64,000 nt of DNA from Rathayibacter rathayi (GTDB lineage: Bacteria; Actinomycetota; Actinomycetes; Actinomycetales; Microbacteriaceae). Positions 1 to 9,976 of this stretch are shown here, piece after piece (positions within the stretch are counted from its first letter, which is position 1; each line of letters begins with the position of its first letter). The position numbers and the translations under genes are program-made. The stretch covers positions 1,178,001-1,242,000 of the forward strand of contig NZ_CP028129.1 of the NCBI RefSeq assembly GCF_004011095.1, given 5' to 3'. The notes under the pieces were generated by a model that made no database searches, was not told the origin of the DNA, and saw nothing but the letters and a program-made list of their open reading frames with translations.

Positions 1-893
1 TCGCTCAACTGCTGCACGGCGTCCCGCACGCGGTCTCGGCGCACAGCCTCGAACCGCTGCGTCCCTGGAAGGCCGAGCAGCTCGGCGGTGGCTACCGCGT
101 CTCGAGCTGGATCGAGCGGGAAGCATATGAGAACGCCGACGCCGTGATCGCGGTGTCCGGCGGCATGCGCGAGGACATCCTTCGCTCGTACCCGGCGCTA
201 GACCCCGCGAAGGTCCACGTCGTCTACAACGGTATTGATCTCGACGCCTGGCGCCCGGTCGAGGACGAGGCCGTCCTCGCCGAGTTGGGCATCGACCCCT
301 CGCGCCCGTCCGTCGTCTTCGTCGGACGTATCACCCGGCAAAAGGGCCTGCCGTACCTGCTCCGTGCCGCGGCGACCCTCCCGCCCGAGGTGCAGCTCGT
401 GCTCTGTGCCGGTGCCCCCGACACTCCCGAGATCATGGCCGAGGTCACCGCGCTGGTCCGCACTCTTCAGGAGGAGCGCACCGGCGTCGTCTGGATCGAC
501 CGGCACCTGCCGCGCCACCAACTCTCCGCGGTGCTGACCGCCGCGACCACGTTCGTCTGCCCCTCGATCTACGAGCCCCTTGGCATCGTCAACCTTGAGG
601 CGATGGCGTGCGGTGCCGCCGTCGTCGGGACGGCGACCGGCGGCATCCCCGAGGTCGTCGTCGACGGGGTGACCGGCCGGCTCGTGCCGATCGAGCAGGT
701 CACTGACGGCACCGGCACGCCCGTGGATCCGGAGCGCTACGTTGCGGATCTCGCCGCCGCTCTGGCCGAGGTCGTCGCCGACCCGGAGGCGGCGAAGCGG
801 ATGGGCGCTGCCGGTCGCGAGCGCGCGCAGAGCCACTTCAGTTGGACGCAGATCGCCCGGGATACGCGAGCGATCTACGACTCGCTCGTCTGA
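1..893 (+). CDS. glgA: Glycogen synthase, GT4 family (5' end outside window)
   Basis: C-terminal 296 residues of an actinobacterial GT4-type glycogen/alpha-glucan synthase; the reading frame is open from base 3 so the start lies upstream. Visible are the end of the N-terminal Rossmann domain (HAVSAHSLEPLRPWK region), the nucleotide-sugar-binding loop FVGRITRQKG and the C-terminal signature EPLGIVNLEAMACG, where the Glu pair contacts the sugar nucleotide in GT4 enzymes. Members of this family transfer glucose from ADP-glucose (or make maltose-1-phosphate) for glycogen synthesis in the cytoplasm; which product is made here cannot be read from the sequence. It fits the glgX, treY, treZ and treS genes in the same window. 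The next gene starts 31 bases downstream on the same strand. Confidence 0.88.
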   Translation, partial: AQLLHGVPHAVSAHSLEPLRPWKAEQLGGGYRVSSWIEREAYENADAVIAVSGGMREDILRSYPALDPAKVHVVYNGIDLDAWRPVEDEAVLAELGIDPSRPSVVFVGRITRQKGLPYLLRAAATLPPEVQLVLCAGAPDTPEIMAEVTALVRTLQEERTGVVWIDRHLPRHQLSAVLTAATTFVCPSIYEPLGIVNLEAMACGAAVVGTATGGIPEVVVDGVTGRLVPIEQVTDGTGTPVDPERYVADLAAALAEVVADPEAAKRMGAAGRERAQSHFSWTQIARDTRAIYDSLV

Positions 894-924
894 GCCTCCC
901 GAGCGCCCCTTTAGAATGGCTGCC

Positions 925-1710
925 ATGCCCAGCGTTGTCTCGTTCGTCGATGTGTCCTTCGTCCGGAACGGCAAGCGGATCCTCGACCAGGTGTCGTGGG
1001 ACGTGGCCGAAGACGAGCGCTGGGTGATCCTCGGCCCCAACGGGGCGGGTAAGACGTCGATCCTGCAGGTCGCGGCCGCTCAGAACTACCCCTCGACCGG
1101 TGCCGCGCACCTGCTCGAGGAGACGCTCGGCCGGGTCGACGTCTTCGAGCTGCGCCCGCGCATCGGCTACGCCTCGACCGCAATGGCCCGCCGCCTCCCC
1201 GCCGGCGAGAGCGTCCTGGACGTCGTGATGACCGCCGCGTACGCCGTCACCGGCCGGTGGAACGAGGGCTACGACGCGATCGACGAACGCCGCGCCCGTC
1301 GCGTGCTCGCGGAGTGGAAGCTCGAGCACCTCGCCGAGCGGACCTTCGGGACCCTGTCGGACGGCGAGCAGAAGCGGGTCCAGATCGCCCGCGCGATCAT
1401 GACGGACCCGGAGCTCCTCCTGCTCGACGAGCCCGCCGCGAGCCTCGACCTCGGCGCCCGCGAGGAACTCGTGCAGCTGCTCGGCGGCTTCGCGAAGGAC
1501 CCGGCGTCGCCCGCGATCGTGATGGTGACCCACCACGTCGAGGAGATCCCCGACGGCTTCACCCACGCGCTGCTCCTACGCGACGGAGCGGTGGTCGCGG
1601 CCGGCCCCCTCGCCGAGGCCCTGACCGAGGCGACCCTCGCCGAGACCTTCGGGCTCGACATCGCGCTCACCCGCGAGAACGGGCGCTTGTCGGCTCGCGC
1701 CCGCGGCTGA
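925..1710 (+). CDS. ABC transporter ATP-binding protein (ModF/YlmA-like)
   Basis: 261-residue single ABC ATPase domain. Walker A GPNGAGKTS lies near residue 38, the signature is the variant LSDGEQKR, Walker B is LLLLDEP and the switch histidine sits in MVTHHVEE. It starts at ATG 925; an in-frame ATG at 916 is an alternative. No permease or binding protein is adjacent, so it is either an orphan ATPase or works with a permease encoded elsewhere. The variant signature and lone location resemble soluble YlmA/ModF-like ATPases, whose substrates are mostly unknown. It lies 31 bases after glgA and may be co-transcribed, but a functional link is not implied. Confidence 0.82.
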   Translation: MPSVVSFVDVSFVRNGKRILDQVSWDVAEDERWVILGPNGAGKTSILQVAAAQNYPSTGAAHLLEETLGRVDVFELRPRIGYASTAMARRLPAGESVLDVVMTAAYAVTGRWNEGYDAIDERRARRVLAEWKLEHLAERTFGTLSDGEQKRVQIARAIMTDPELLLLDEPAASLDLGAREELVQLLGGFAKDPASPAIVMVTHHVEEIPDGFTHALLLRDGAVVAAGPLAEALTEATLAETFGLDIALTRENGRLSARARG

Positions 1711-1869
1711 CCGCCGCTTCGGGATCCGGGCGCGGCGCGCCTTCTCCACGCGGTGTCGGTCTGGTATCTTTGATAGCTGGTTCGGGCCCGTTCGCGGTGC
1801 GCCCGCCCCCTCCACCCGTTCCCGTCGACGACAGGTGCGGTTCAGGACCATCGACGACAGGACACGACC

Positions 1870-2118
1870 ATGAAGACCGATATCCACCCCGAGTACTCCG
1901 CGATCGTCTTCCGCGACCTCGCGTCCGGTGAGACGTTCCTCACCCGCTCGACGGCGAAGAGCAGCAAGACGATCGAGATCGACGGCGTGACCTACCCCGT
2001 CATCGACGTCGAGATCTCCTCCGCCTCGCACCCGTTCTACACGGGCAAGCAGCGGATCATGGACTCGGCCGGTCGCGTCGAGAAGTTCAACAGCCGATAC
2101 AAGAACTTCGGCAAGTAG
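1870..2118 (+). CDS. rpmE2: 50S ribosomal protein L31 type B
   Basis: 82-residue ribosomal protein L31, recognised by MKTDIHPEY at the N terminus and the ending SRYKNFGK. The CxxC zinc-binding cysteines of type A L31 are absent (no cysteine at all), which makes it the zinc-independent type B paralogue. In many bacteria this form replaces the zinc form during zinc limitation under Zur control, but I see no convincing Zur box upstream. The 159-base upstream gap holds a small inverted repeat (tatc-ttt-gata, around 1767-1777) that may overlap the promoter. A 10-bp-stem hairpin follows the stop and probably terminates transcription. Confidence 0.95.
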   Translation: MKTDIHPEYSAIVFRDLASGETFLTRSTAKSSKTIEIDGVTYPVIDVEISSASHPFYTGKQRIMDSAGRVEKFNSRYKNFGK

Positions 2119-2144
2119 CAGGTTTCGGCTCGCGGAACCGGGCT

Positions 2145-2177
2145 CGGCTCGCGAAAACCGTCCCTGTTCGCGAGCCG
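2145..2177 (+). terminator. Hairpin after rpmE2
   Basis: Perfect 10-bp inverted repeat, cggctcgcga at 2145-2154 and tcgcgagccg at 2168-2177, with a 13-base loop. It lies 26 bases after the L31 stop. There is no T-tract, as is common for actinobacterial terminators. Confidence 0.55.
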
Positions 2178-2226
2178 GACGGGTTTCCGCGGGCCAGCGG
2201 GGCGGCGAACGCGGTAGCGTCCCGAC

Positions 2227-2799
2227 ATGGTGTCCTTCGCCGACAAGCCGATCCTGACCTTCATGACCCCTGAGGAGTGGGACGCCTACCTCAGCGACAA
2301 CCCCGACCCGGGGGGAGTCCGGTTAAAGCTACGGAAGAAGGCGGCCGTCGATCCGGGAATCAGTTACGCCGAGGCGCTCGATGTTGCGCTCTGCCACGGC
2401 TGGATCGACGGTCAGGCGGGGGCGTTCGACGAGCAGTACAAGCTCCAGGCGTTCACTCCGCGGCGCCGGACGAGCCCGTGGTCGCAGGTCAATCGCGAGC
2501 ACGTCGCGCGGCTTCTCGCGGAGGGCCGGATGCTCCCGGGCGGGCTGGCGGAGGTCGAGCGGGCCCGCGCCGACGGGCGCTGGGACGCGGCGTACCGGCA
2601 GCGCGACGCGGAGGTGCCGGCCGATTTCCAGCGGGCGCTCAACACGGATTCGGAGGCGCTGGCGTTCTTCGGGACCGTCACGGGTCACAAGCGGTTCGCC
2701 TTCCTGTTCCGGCTGTCGCAGCTGAAACGGGCCGAGACCCGGGATCGGCGGATCGCGGAGTATGTGGCGCTCTTGCGCGAGGGGCGGACGCTCACCTGA
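2227..2799 (+). CDS. YdeI/OmpD-associated family protein
   Basis: 190-residue protein of the YdeI/OmpD-associated (bacteriocin-protection-like) family. Characteristic segments are the N-terminal EEWDAYLSDN, ALCHGWIDGQ near residue 60 and the basic TPRRRTSPWSQVN segment, followed by a helical C terminus. The molecular function is not established; members have been associated with resistance to peptides and with membrane-protein expression. It starts at ATG 2227 and ends convergently 4 bases from the exonuclease gene on the other strand, leaving almost no room for a separate terminator. Confidence 0.85.
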   Translation: MVSFADKPILTFMTPEEWDAYLSDNPDPGGVRLKLRKKAAVDPGISYAEALDVALCHGWIDGQAGAFDEQYKLQAFTPRRRTSPWSQVNREHVARLLAEGRMLPGGLAEVERARADGRWDAAYRQRDAEVPADFQRALNTDSEALAFFGTVTGHKRFAFLFRLSQLKRAETRDRRIAEYVALLREGRTLT

Positions 2800-2803
2800 G
2801 GGA

Positions 2804-3574
2804 TCAGTGGCGGACGGGCCAGGCGCCGTCGGCCACGAACGACTCGTCTCGGACGCGGCGCATGTACTCCTGGAACGATTCGGCCTGCGCGCGGCACCAG
2901 TCGACCTGAAGCGCGTGCAGGGCCTCGGCGCCGACCCCGAGTTCATCGGCGAAGGTTCGGCCCAACGCCTGAGCGACCCGGCCGGCCGCGACGGCGTCGG
3001 CACCTGCGTCGTGTGCGTCGGTGAGCGCGACTCCATAATGCTCGGCGGCGAGGGCGAGGGTGCGCTTGCCCCTGCGGTAGCGGTCCACCGCCTTGTCGAT
3101 GACGAGCGGATCGACGACCGGGCTCGGGTCGATCAGTACGGGGACGCCCCAGCGGCGGGCCTCGTACGCCAACAGGGAGAGGTCGTAGGGGGCGTTGTAC
3201 ACGACGACCGGGATGCCGCGGGCGAGCAGCGAGCGCAGGGCCTCCGAGACCTCCGCCACGACCTCGCCGGCGGGGCGGCCGTGCTCGCGCGCGTGCTCAG
3301 TGTTGATTCCGTGGACCGCCGAGGCGCCGGCCGGGATCTTGATTCCGGGGTCCGCGAGCCAGCTCGTCCCCTCGATCGGCTCGCCAGCAGCGTCGATCAC
3401 GCCGACGTGCGCGGTGACGATGCGGCTCGTGCGAACGTCGATGCCGGTGGTCTCGAGGTCGAAGACGGCCAGCAGATCGAACCAGCGCGCGCCCTCGGAC
3501 GGCGCAAGCCCCAGCTCCACGTCATCGAACAGCGTCGGCTCGGTCTGCGACTCGGTCGTTCCGGTGGTGCTCAC
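2804..3574 (-). CDS. DnaQ-like DEDDh 3'-5' exonuclease
   Basis: 256-residue exonuclease of the DNA polymerase III epsilon type. The DEDDh residues are visible: Asp and Glu in FDLETTG (ExoI), Asp in YNAPYDLSLL (ExoII) and His/Asp in DAHDAGADA (ExoIII). It lacks other domains, so it is a stand-alone DnaQ-like nuclease rather than a polymerase-linked proofreader. The start is taken as GTG 3574. Its GGAGG ribosome site is 19 bases upstream but ideally spaced (8 bases) from an out-of-frame ATG at 3585 that opens a four-codon cistron ending in a TGA overlapping this GTG, which suggests coupled reinitiation. treS lies 59 bases upstream on the same strand. Confidence 0.85.
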   Translation of the reverse strand: MSTTGTTESQTEPTLFDDVELGLAPSEGARWFDLLAVFDLETTGIDVRTSRIVTAHVGVIDAAGEPIEGTSWLADPGIKIPAGASAVHGINTEHAREHGRPAGEVVAEVSEALRSLLARGIPVVVYNAPYDLSLLAYEARRWGVPVLIDPSPVVDPLVIDKAVDRYRRGKRTLALAAEHYGVALTDAHDAGADAVAAGRVAQALGRTFADELGVGAEALHALQVDWCRAQAESFQEYMRRVRDESFVADGAWPVRH

Positions 3575-3633
3575 GCGCTCAGCATAAACGTGGCCTCCGA
3601 CATCGGCCGCACGCCCCGCGGCGTGCTGGCGAG

Positions 3634-5349
<1,716 letters not shown>

Positions 5350-5510
5350 GGTGCTCCTTCTGCTGCTGCCTGAGCGGGTGGCCGTCGGGGAGGACGGACG
5401 GGGCGATGCGTCGCGAAGCGAGCGCGGGACCATGCTCCCGGCTCGGATCGAGGCCACGCAAGGCGTTGCTGCCAGATCTTCGACGAGTGTTCCCTACGAT
5501 AAGGAGCGCG

Positions 5511-6422
5511 ATGACCACTCCCTCCCCTTACGCCTCCGATCTCGGCCGTGTCCCCGTTGTGGAGGCCTCGGTCGACGTCGCCGGATCCCGCACGTCCTAC
5601 TGGAGCTACGGCTCGCCGTCGGCCTCGAGGGTCCTTGTGCTGGTGCACGGGTTCCGCGGCGAGCACCACGGGCTCGAGCCGGTGATCGCTCGCCTGCTCG
5701 CCGGCGGAGCGGACGTCCGGGTCCTCGCTCCGGACCTGCCCGGCTTCGGCGCCTCGCCGGCGATGACGCGCCACCCGCACGATGTCGAGGGCTACGCCGC
5801 GTGGCTCGGGATGTTCCTGGATGCGCTGGGGCTGCGCGGAGACGCGGTGGTACTCGGCCACTCCTTCGGCTCGATCGTCGCTGCGGCGGCCGTCGCCGGC
5901 GGGCTACCTACTCCGCTCCTGGTGCTGGTCAACCCTATCGGCGCGCCGGCGCTCCAGGGTCCGCGGGGTGTCCTGACTCGACTCGCAGTCCTCTATTACC
6001 GGCTGGGCGCGGCGCTGCCCCAGCCGCTCGGGCAGCGCCTGTTGAGCAATCCGGTGATCGTGCGGCTGATGAGCCTGGCGATGGTGAAGACCAAGGAGCC
6101 GGCACTGCGCCGCTTCGTGCACGACCAACACGATCGGTACTTCAGCGCCTTCGCCTCCCGCGAGACGGTGCTCGAGGCGTTCCGCGCCTCCGTCTCGCAC
6201 GATGTCGGCGAGTACGCCTCTCGGATCGGCGTCCCGACGCTGCTGATCGCGGCGGCGCAGGACGACATCACTCCGCTCGTGGCGCAGTACCGCCTGCTGG
6301 AGCGGCTCCCGCACGCCCGCCTGCACGTCATCGACGGGGTCGGCCACCTGATCCACTACGAGACTCCTGACGAGGCCGCCGCCGTGCTGCGGGCGGCCCT
6401 GGAGGAGGGGATCGACCAATGA
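5511..6422 (+). CDS. Alpha/beta-fold hydrolase
   Basis: 303-residue alpha/beta hydrolase. Oxyanion-hole region VHGFRGEHHG, nucleophile elbow GHSFGS, catalytic Asp around AAQDDITP and catalytic His in GVGHLIHYE are all present, so it should be active. The substrate is unknown. ATG 5511 has AAGGAG 4 bases upstream; the longer reading frame to 5406 lacks a ribosome site. It overlaps the following glycosyltransferase by 4 bases (ATGA), so the two are translationally coupled and probably act on the same glycoconjugate or lipid. Confidence 0.86.
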   Translation: MTTPSPYASDLGRVPVVEASVDVAGSRTSYWSYGSPSASRVLVLVHGFRGEHHGLEPVIARLLAGGADVRVLAPDLPGFGASPAMTRHPHDVEGYAAWLGMFLDALGLRGDAVVLGHSFGSIVAAAAVAGGLPTPLLVLVNPIGAPALQGPRGVLTRLAVLYYRLGAALPQPLGQRLLSNPVIVRLMSLAMVKTKEPALRRFVHDQHDRYFSAFASRETVLEAFRASVSHDVGEYASRIGVPTLLIAAAQDDITPLVAQYRLLERLPHARLHVIDGVGHLIHYETPDEAAAVLRAALEEGIDQ

Positions 6423-7501
6423 GGATCGTCGTCGACTGCCGATACACCCGGCTCGAGCGGCACGACGGGATCAGCCGCTACACCGCGGAGATCGTGCGCG
6501 AGCTCGCCCGCCTGCACGACGTCACGATGTTGATCAGCGACCGCCGCCAGCTCGCGATGCTGCCCTCGCTCCCGTGGGAGCGCGTGACAGGACCGTCGAG
6601 CGTTTTCGAGCCGTTCGTCGCTCTGCTGGTGAACCGGCTGCGGCCGGACGTGGTGTTCTCGCCCATGCAGACGATGGGCTCCCTCGGCCGCCGCTACCGG
6701 CTCGTGCTCACGGTGCACGACCTCATCTACTACCGCCACCGCACTCCGCCGCGGGATCTCGCGGCGCCGTTGCGAGCGCTCTGGCGGCTCTACCACCTGG
6801 CGTGGTGGCCGCAGCGCAGGCTCCTCCAGCACGCCGATGCGGTCGTCACCGTCTCGGAGACGACCCGCGATCTTCTCCGCCTCTACCACCTGACCACCCG
6901 GCCGGTCGTCGTCGTGCCGAACGCGGCCACCGAGCCCGACGAGGCGAGTGTCGCGCTGGCCTCGTCGCTCGCCGACCGCTCCGCTGCGCGCTCGCTCGTC
7001 TACATGGGCTCGTTCATGCCGTACAAGAACGTCGAGACGCTGGCGCGGGCGATGCGGCTCCTCCCCGACTACGAGCTGCACCTGATGAGCCGGGCGAGCG
7101 AGGAGACGATCGAGACGCTCCGTGCACTGGCGCCCACCGCGAAGCTGGTCTTTCACCAGGGGGCTCCGGATGCGGAGTACCGCGCCGTGCTGGCTCGGGC
7201 GACGGCGCTGGTCACCGCGAGCAGGGACGAGGGTTTCGGGATCCCGCTGGTCGAGGCGATGGCGCTCGGGACGCCGGTCGTGGTCAGCGACATCCCGATC
7301 TTCCGGGAGATCGCGCAGGACGCCGCGGTCTACGTCGATCCGTCGAGCGCGAAGGGAATCGCGGACGGCGTGCGCTCCCTGGAGGACGGGGACACCTGGC
7401 AGGGGCAGTCGGCGCGGGCGAAGCAGCGAGCGGCCGCCTTCTCGTGGCGGGAGTCCGCCCGGGTGCTGTTCGGGGTCCTCGAGGACCTCGGTCGGCGCTA
7501 A
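6419..7501 (+). CDS. Glycosyltransferase family 4
   Basis: 360-residue retaining glycosyltransferase with the GT-B two-domain fold. The N-terminal domain has DGISRYTAEIV and VHDLIYYRHRTPP; the C-terminal domain has YMGSFMPYKN and the donor-binding motif EGFGIPLVEAMALGTPVV. It resembles mannosyl- or rhamnosyl-type GT4 enzymes that act at the inner membrane face, but donor and acceptor cannot be named. Start codon overlaps the stop of the hydrolase gene. Ends 26 bases from a convergent phosphatase gene. Confidence 0.87.
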   Translation: MRIVVDCRYTRLERHDGISRYTAEIVRELARLHDVTMLISDRRQLAMLPSLPWERVTGPSSVFEPFVALLVNRLRPDVVFSPMQTMGSLGRRYRLVLTVHDLIYYRHRTPPRDLAAPLRALWRLYHLAWWPQRRLLQHADAVVTVSETTRDLLRLYHLTTRPVVVVPNAATEPDEASVALASSLADRSAARSLVYMGSFMPYKNVETLARAMRLLPDYELHLMSRASEETIETLRALAPTAKLVFHQGAPDAEYRAVLARATALVTASRDEGFGIPLVEAMALGTPVVVSDIPIFREIAQDAAVYVDPSSAKGIADGVRSLEDGDTWQGQSARAKQRAAAFSWRESARVLFGVLEDLGRR

Positions 7502-7527
7502 GCGGCCGCGACTGCTCCGGCTCAGGC

Positions 7528-8160
7528 TCAGGCTCCCACGGTCGAACTGAGCACGTCGTCGAGGTCGACGTCGGCGACCACCACATCGCCGGAGTTGTCG
7601 ACGCCGACGATCTGCAGGGCGCCGTCGACGATCGCGAAGTCGTGCCGGGAGCCGTTGCCGACCGAGATCCCGTGCACCGGCAGGTCCTCGCTCCTGAGCG
7701 CGCGGATCAGGCTGCCGATCACGGCGCCGTGCGTCGCGACGACAACCGAGGCGTCGGGAAAGCGTTCGGCGAGTTCGAGCAGCGCTGCGCTCGCCCGCTC
7801 GACGACATCGGCGCGCGATTCGCGGCCGGGAATAGGGGCGTGCTCGAGACCGCCGGGGAAGCGTTCGTCGACTTCGGGCCCCGTCATCCCCTCGGCCTCG
7901 CCGTAGGCGCGCTCGGCGAGCCCCGGGACGGCCAGCGGCTCGGCGAGCCCGAGGCTCCGCGCGATGATCGCGCCGGTGTCGAACGCGCGCTGCAACGGGC
8001 TCGCAACGACCACATCGACGTGCCGCTCCCTCAGCAGTCGCGCAGCGGCTCTGGCCTGAGAACGGCCGACAGCGTTGAGGGGGATGTCGCTCCTGCCCTG
8101 GATGCGTCGGGCGGCGTTCCAGTCAGTCTGACCGTGGCGGACGAGGGTGAGCTGGGTCAC
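7528..8160 (-). CDS. Histidine phosphatase family protein
   Basis: 210-residue histidine phosphatase (phosphoglycerate mutase-like). The phosphohistidine motif LVRHGQTDWN is at residues 5-14, the second Arg is in ASPLQRAFDTG and the second His in VATHGAVIG. GTG start at 8160 with GAGAGG upstream. Such small actinobacterial members dephosphorylate varied small molecules or act as GpmB/PhoE-like phosphatases; the substrate cannot be assigned. Followed upstream (36 bases) by the sirtuin gene on the same strand. Confidence 0.87.
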   Translation of the reverse strand: MTQLTLVRHGQTDWNAARRIQGRSDIPLNAVGRSQARAAARLLRERHVDVVVASPLQRAFDTGAIIARSLGLAEPLAVPGLAERAYGEAEGMTGPEVDERFPGGLEHAPIPGRESRADVVERASAALLELAERFPDASVVVATHGAVIGSLIRALRSEDLPVHGISVGNGSRHDFAIVDGALQIVGVDNSGDVVVADVDLDDVLSSTVGA

Positions 8161-8196
8161 GGGGGCCTCTCGGGTGGTCGGGTGCGGAAGTGAGGA

Positions 8197-9066
8197 TCAG
8201 AGAGCGACGGTGCGCCGGGCGGGCAGGCGCTCGGCGAGTTCGCGGAGCACCTCGCTGGTGCCTCCGTCGATCTTGATGCTCGCGCGCGAGTCACCCTTGG
8301 TGGTGCCACGATTCACGATCACGATGGGCATCCGGGCGCGCCGCGCGATCTCCAGGAAGCGGATGCCCGAGTTCACGACGAGGGACGAGCCGGCCACGAG
8401 CAGGGCGTCGGCGCCCGTGACGATGGCGCGTGCCTCCTGGAACCGCTCGGTGGGGATGAATTCGCCGAAGAAGACGATGTCGGGCTTGAGGATTCCCCCG
8501 CAGACGGTGCACTCGGGGACGGTCATCGCGGAGACGTCGTGCACCTCGGCGTCGCCGTCGGGGTTGAGGGAGGAGACGTCGGGGTCATCGAGCCAGGGGT
8601 TGAGCTCCTCGATCCGCTCGGCCACTGCGTCGCGCGCGAAGAACTGGCCGCAGGTCATGCAGCGGACGCGATCGGCGGACCCGTGCAGGTCGACCACACG
8701 GCGAGAGCCCGCGCGCACATGCAGGCCGTCCACGTTCTGCGTGACGACTCCGGTGAGCAGCCCGCGCTCCTCGAGTCGGGCCAGAGCGCGGTGTCCGTTG
8801 TTGGGCACCGTGCTGGTGAAGCGGCGCCAGCCGAGCTGGCTGCCGGCCCAGTAGCGCCGGCGGTAGTCCGGATCGGCGACGAATTGCGAATACGTCATCG
8901 GGCTCCGCACCGGTGCACCGGCGCCGCGGTAGTCGGGGATGCCCGAGTCGGTGCTCATGCCAGCACCGGTGACAGCAGCGATGCAGCGCCCACTGAGGAG
9001 TTCGACGGCCTGCTTGATCGCGAGAGCCTCGGGGCCCTCGGCGACCGGTGTCGGACTCGACTCCAT
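8197..9066 (-). CDS. NAD-dependent protein deacylase, Sir2 family
   Basis: 289-residue sirtuin. NAD-binding GAGMSTDSGIPDYRG is near residue 35, catalytic His follows VVTQNVDGLH (region VVDLHGS), and two CxxC pairs (CMTC, CTVC) bind structural zinc. Acts in the cytoplasm, removing acyl groups from lysine with consumption of NAD. ATG 9066 has GGAGG 6 bases upstream. Divergent from the TrmH methyltransferase with 72 bases between the start codons. Confidence 0.93.
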   Translation of the reverse strand: MESSPTPVAEGPEALAIKQAVELLSGRCIAAVTGAGMSTDSGIPDYRGAGAPVRSPMTYSQFVADPDYRRRYWAGSQLGWRRFTSTVPNNGHRALARLEERGLLTGVVTQNVDGLHVRAGSRRVVDLHGSADRVRCMTCGQFFARDAVAERIEELNPWLDDPDVSSLNPDGDAEVHDVSAMTVPECTVCGGILKPDIVFFGEFIPTERFQEARAIVTGADALLVAGSSLVVNSGIRFLEIARRARMPIVIVNRGTTKGDSRASIKIDGGTSEVLRELAERLPARRTVAL

Positions 9067-9138
9067 CCGCGCCTCCTTCGAAGGCCGTTCGGGCGACCCT
9101 GGACGAGTTTAGTCCGCGCCGTGCCCTAGATTGCCGGG

Positions 9139-9948
9139 ATGCCGATCGTGCACATCACCGCCCTCGACCATCCGCTCCTCGCCGACTACCACCGCCTCAC
9201 CGATGTGGCGCTGCGACGGGTGCTGGAGCCGGAGGGCGGGCTGTACATCGCGGAGTCGGCCAAGGTGATCGAGCGGGCCCTGGACGCCGGGCACCGACCG
9301 CGCTCCGTGCTGGTGCAGCAGAAGCGGCTGCCGGACGCGGCCGAGGTCCTCGCGCGCTTCCCCGAGCTGCCGGTGTTCGTCGCGCCCGATCCGCTGATCG
9401 AGGAGCTGACCGGGTTCCACCTTCACCGCGGGGCGCTCGCGTCGATGCACCGTCCCCCCCTGCGCCCGATGGCCGACCTGCTGGCGACCGCGCGCCTGGT
9501 CGTGATCCTGGAGGACCTGGTCGACCACACCAACGTCGGAGCCGTCTTCCGAGCGGCCGCAGGCATGGGCGCGGACGCGGTACTGGTGACGCCCCGATGC
9601 GCGGATCCGCTCTACCGGCGCAGCGTGCGCGTGAGCATGGGTACCGTGCTGCAGGTGCCGTGGACGCGGACGCTCGAGTGGGCGCCGGCCAGGGAGGCGT
9701 TGCTCGCGGCGGGGTTCTCGGTGGCGGCGCTGGCTCTCGCGCCGGACGCGGTGCCGCTGGACGAGTTCGCGGCCGCCCGGCCCGAGCGGGTCGCGATCGT
9801 GCTGGGAGCGGAGGGGGACGGGCTCAGCCGTGCGGCACTGGACGCCTCGGACACCGTGGTCACGATCCCGATGCTGCACGGCGTCGACTCGCTCAACGTG
9901 GCCTCGGCGAGCGCCGTCGCGCTCTGGGCGCTGACGCGAGGGCGTTGA
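9139..9948 (+). CDS. TrmH/SpoU family RNA 2'-O-methyltransferase
   Basis: 269-residue SPOUT methyltransferase. An N-terminal RNA-substrate-binding region (GGLYIAESAKVIERAL) precedes the knotted domain with the SpoU motifs LEDLVDHTNVGAVFRAA (motif 1), IVLGAEGDGLS (motif 2) and IPMLHGVDSLNVASAS (motif 3) that form the SAM site. It methylates a ribose in rRNA or tRNA; the position modified is not predictable. The next gene begins 28 bases downstream. Confidence 0.92.
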   Translation: MPIVHITALDHPLLADYHRLTDVALRRVLEPEGGLYIAESAKVIERALDAGHRPRSVLVQQKRLPDAAEVLARFPELPVFVAPDPLIEELTGFHLHRGALASMHRPPLRPMADLLATARLVVILEDLVDHTNVGAVFRAAAGMGADAVLVTPRCADPLYRRSVRVSMGTVLQVPWTRTLEWAPAREALLAAGFSVAALALAPDAVPLDEFAAARPERVAIVLGAEGDGLSRAALDASDTVVTIPMLHGVDSLNVASASAVALWALTRGR

Positions 9949-9976
9949 CGCCACAGCCCGCCCGTACGATGTCCGG

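Noticed and set aside
1751..1800. tatc-ttt-gata as a Zur operator before rpmE2
   Set aside because: Does not resemble the known actinobacterial Zur box; kept only as a remark.
7502..7545. ggctcag direct repeats as a possible attachment site
   Set aside because: Only a few short units between convergent genes, with no integrase or tRNA end nearby.
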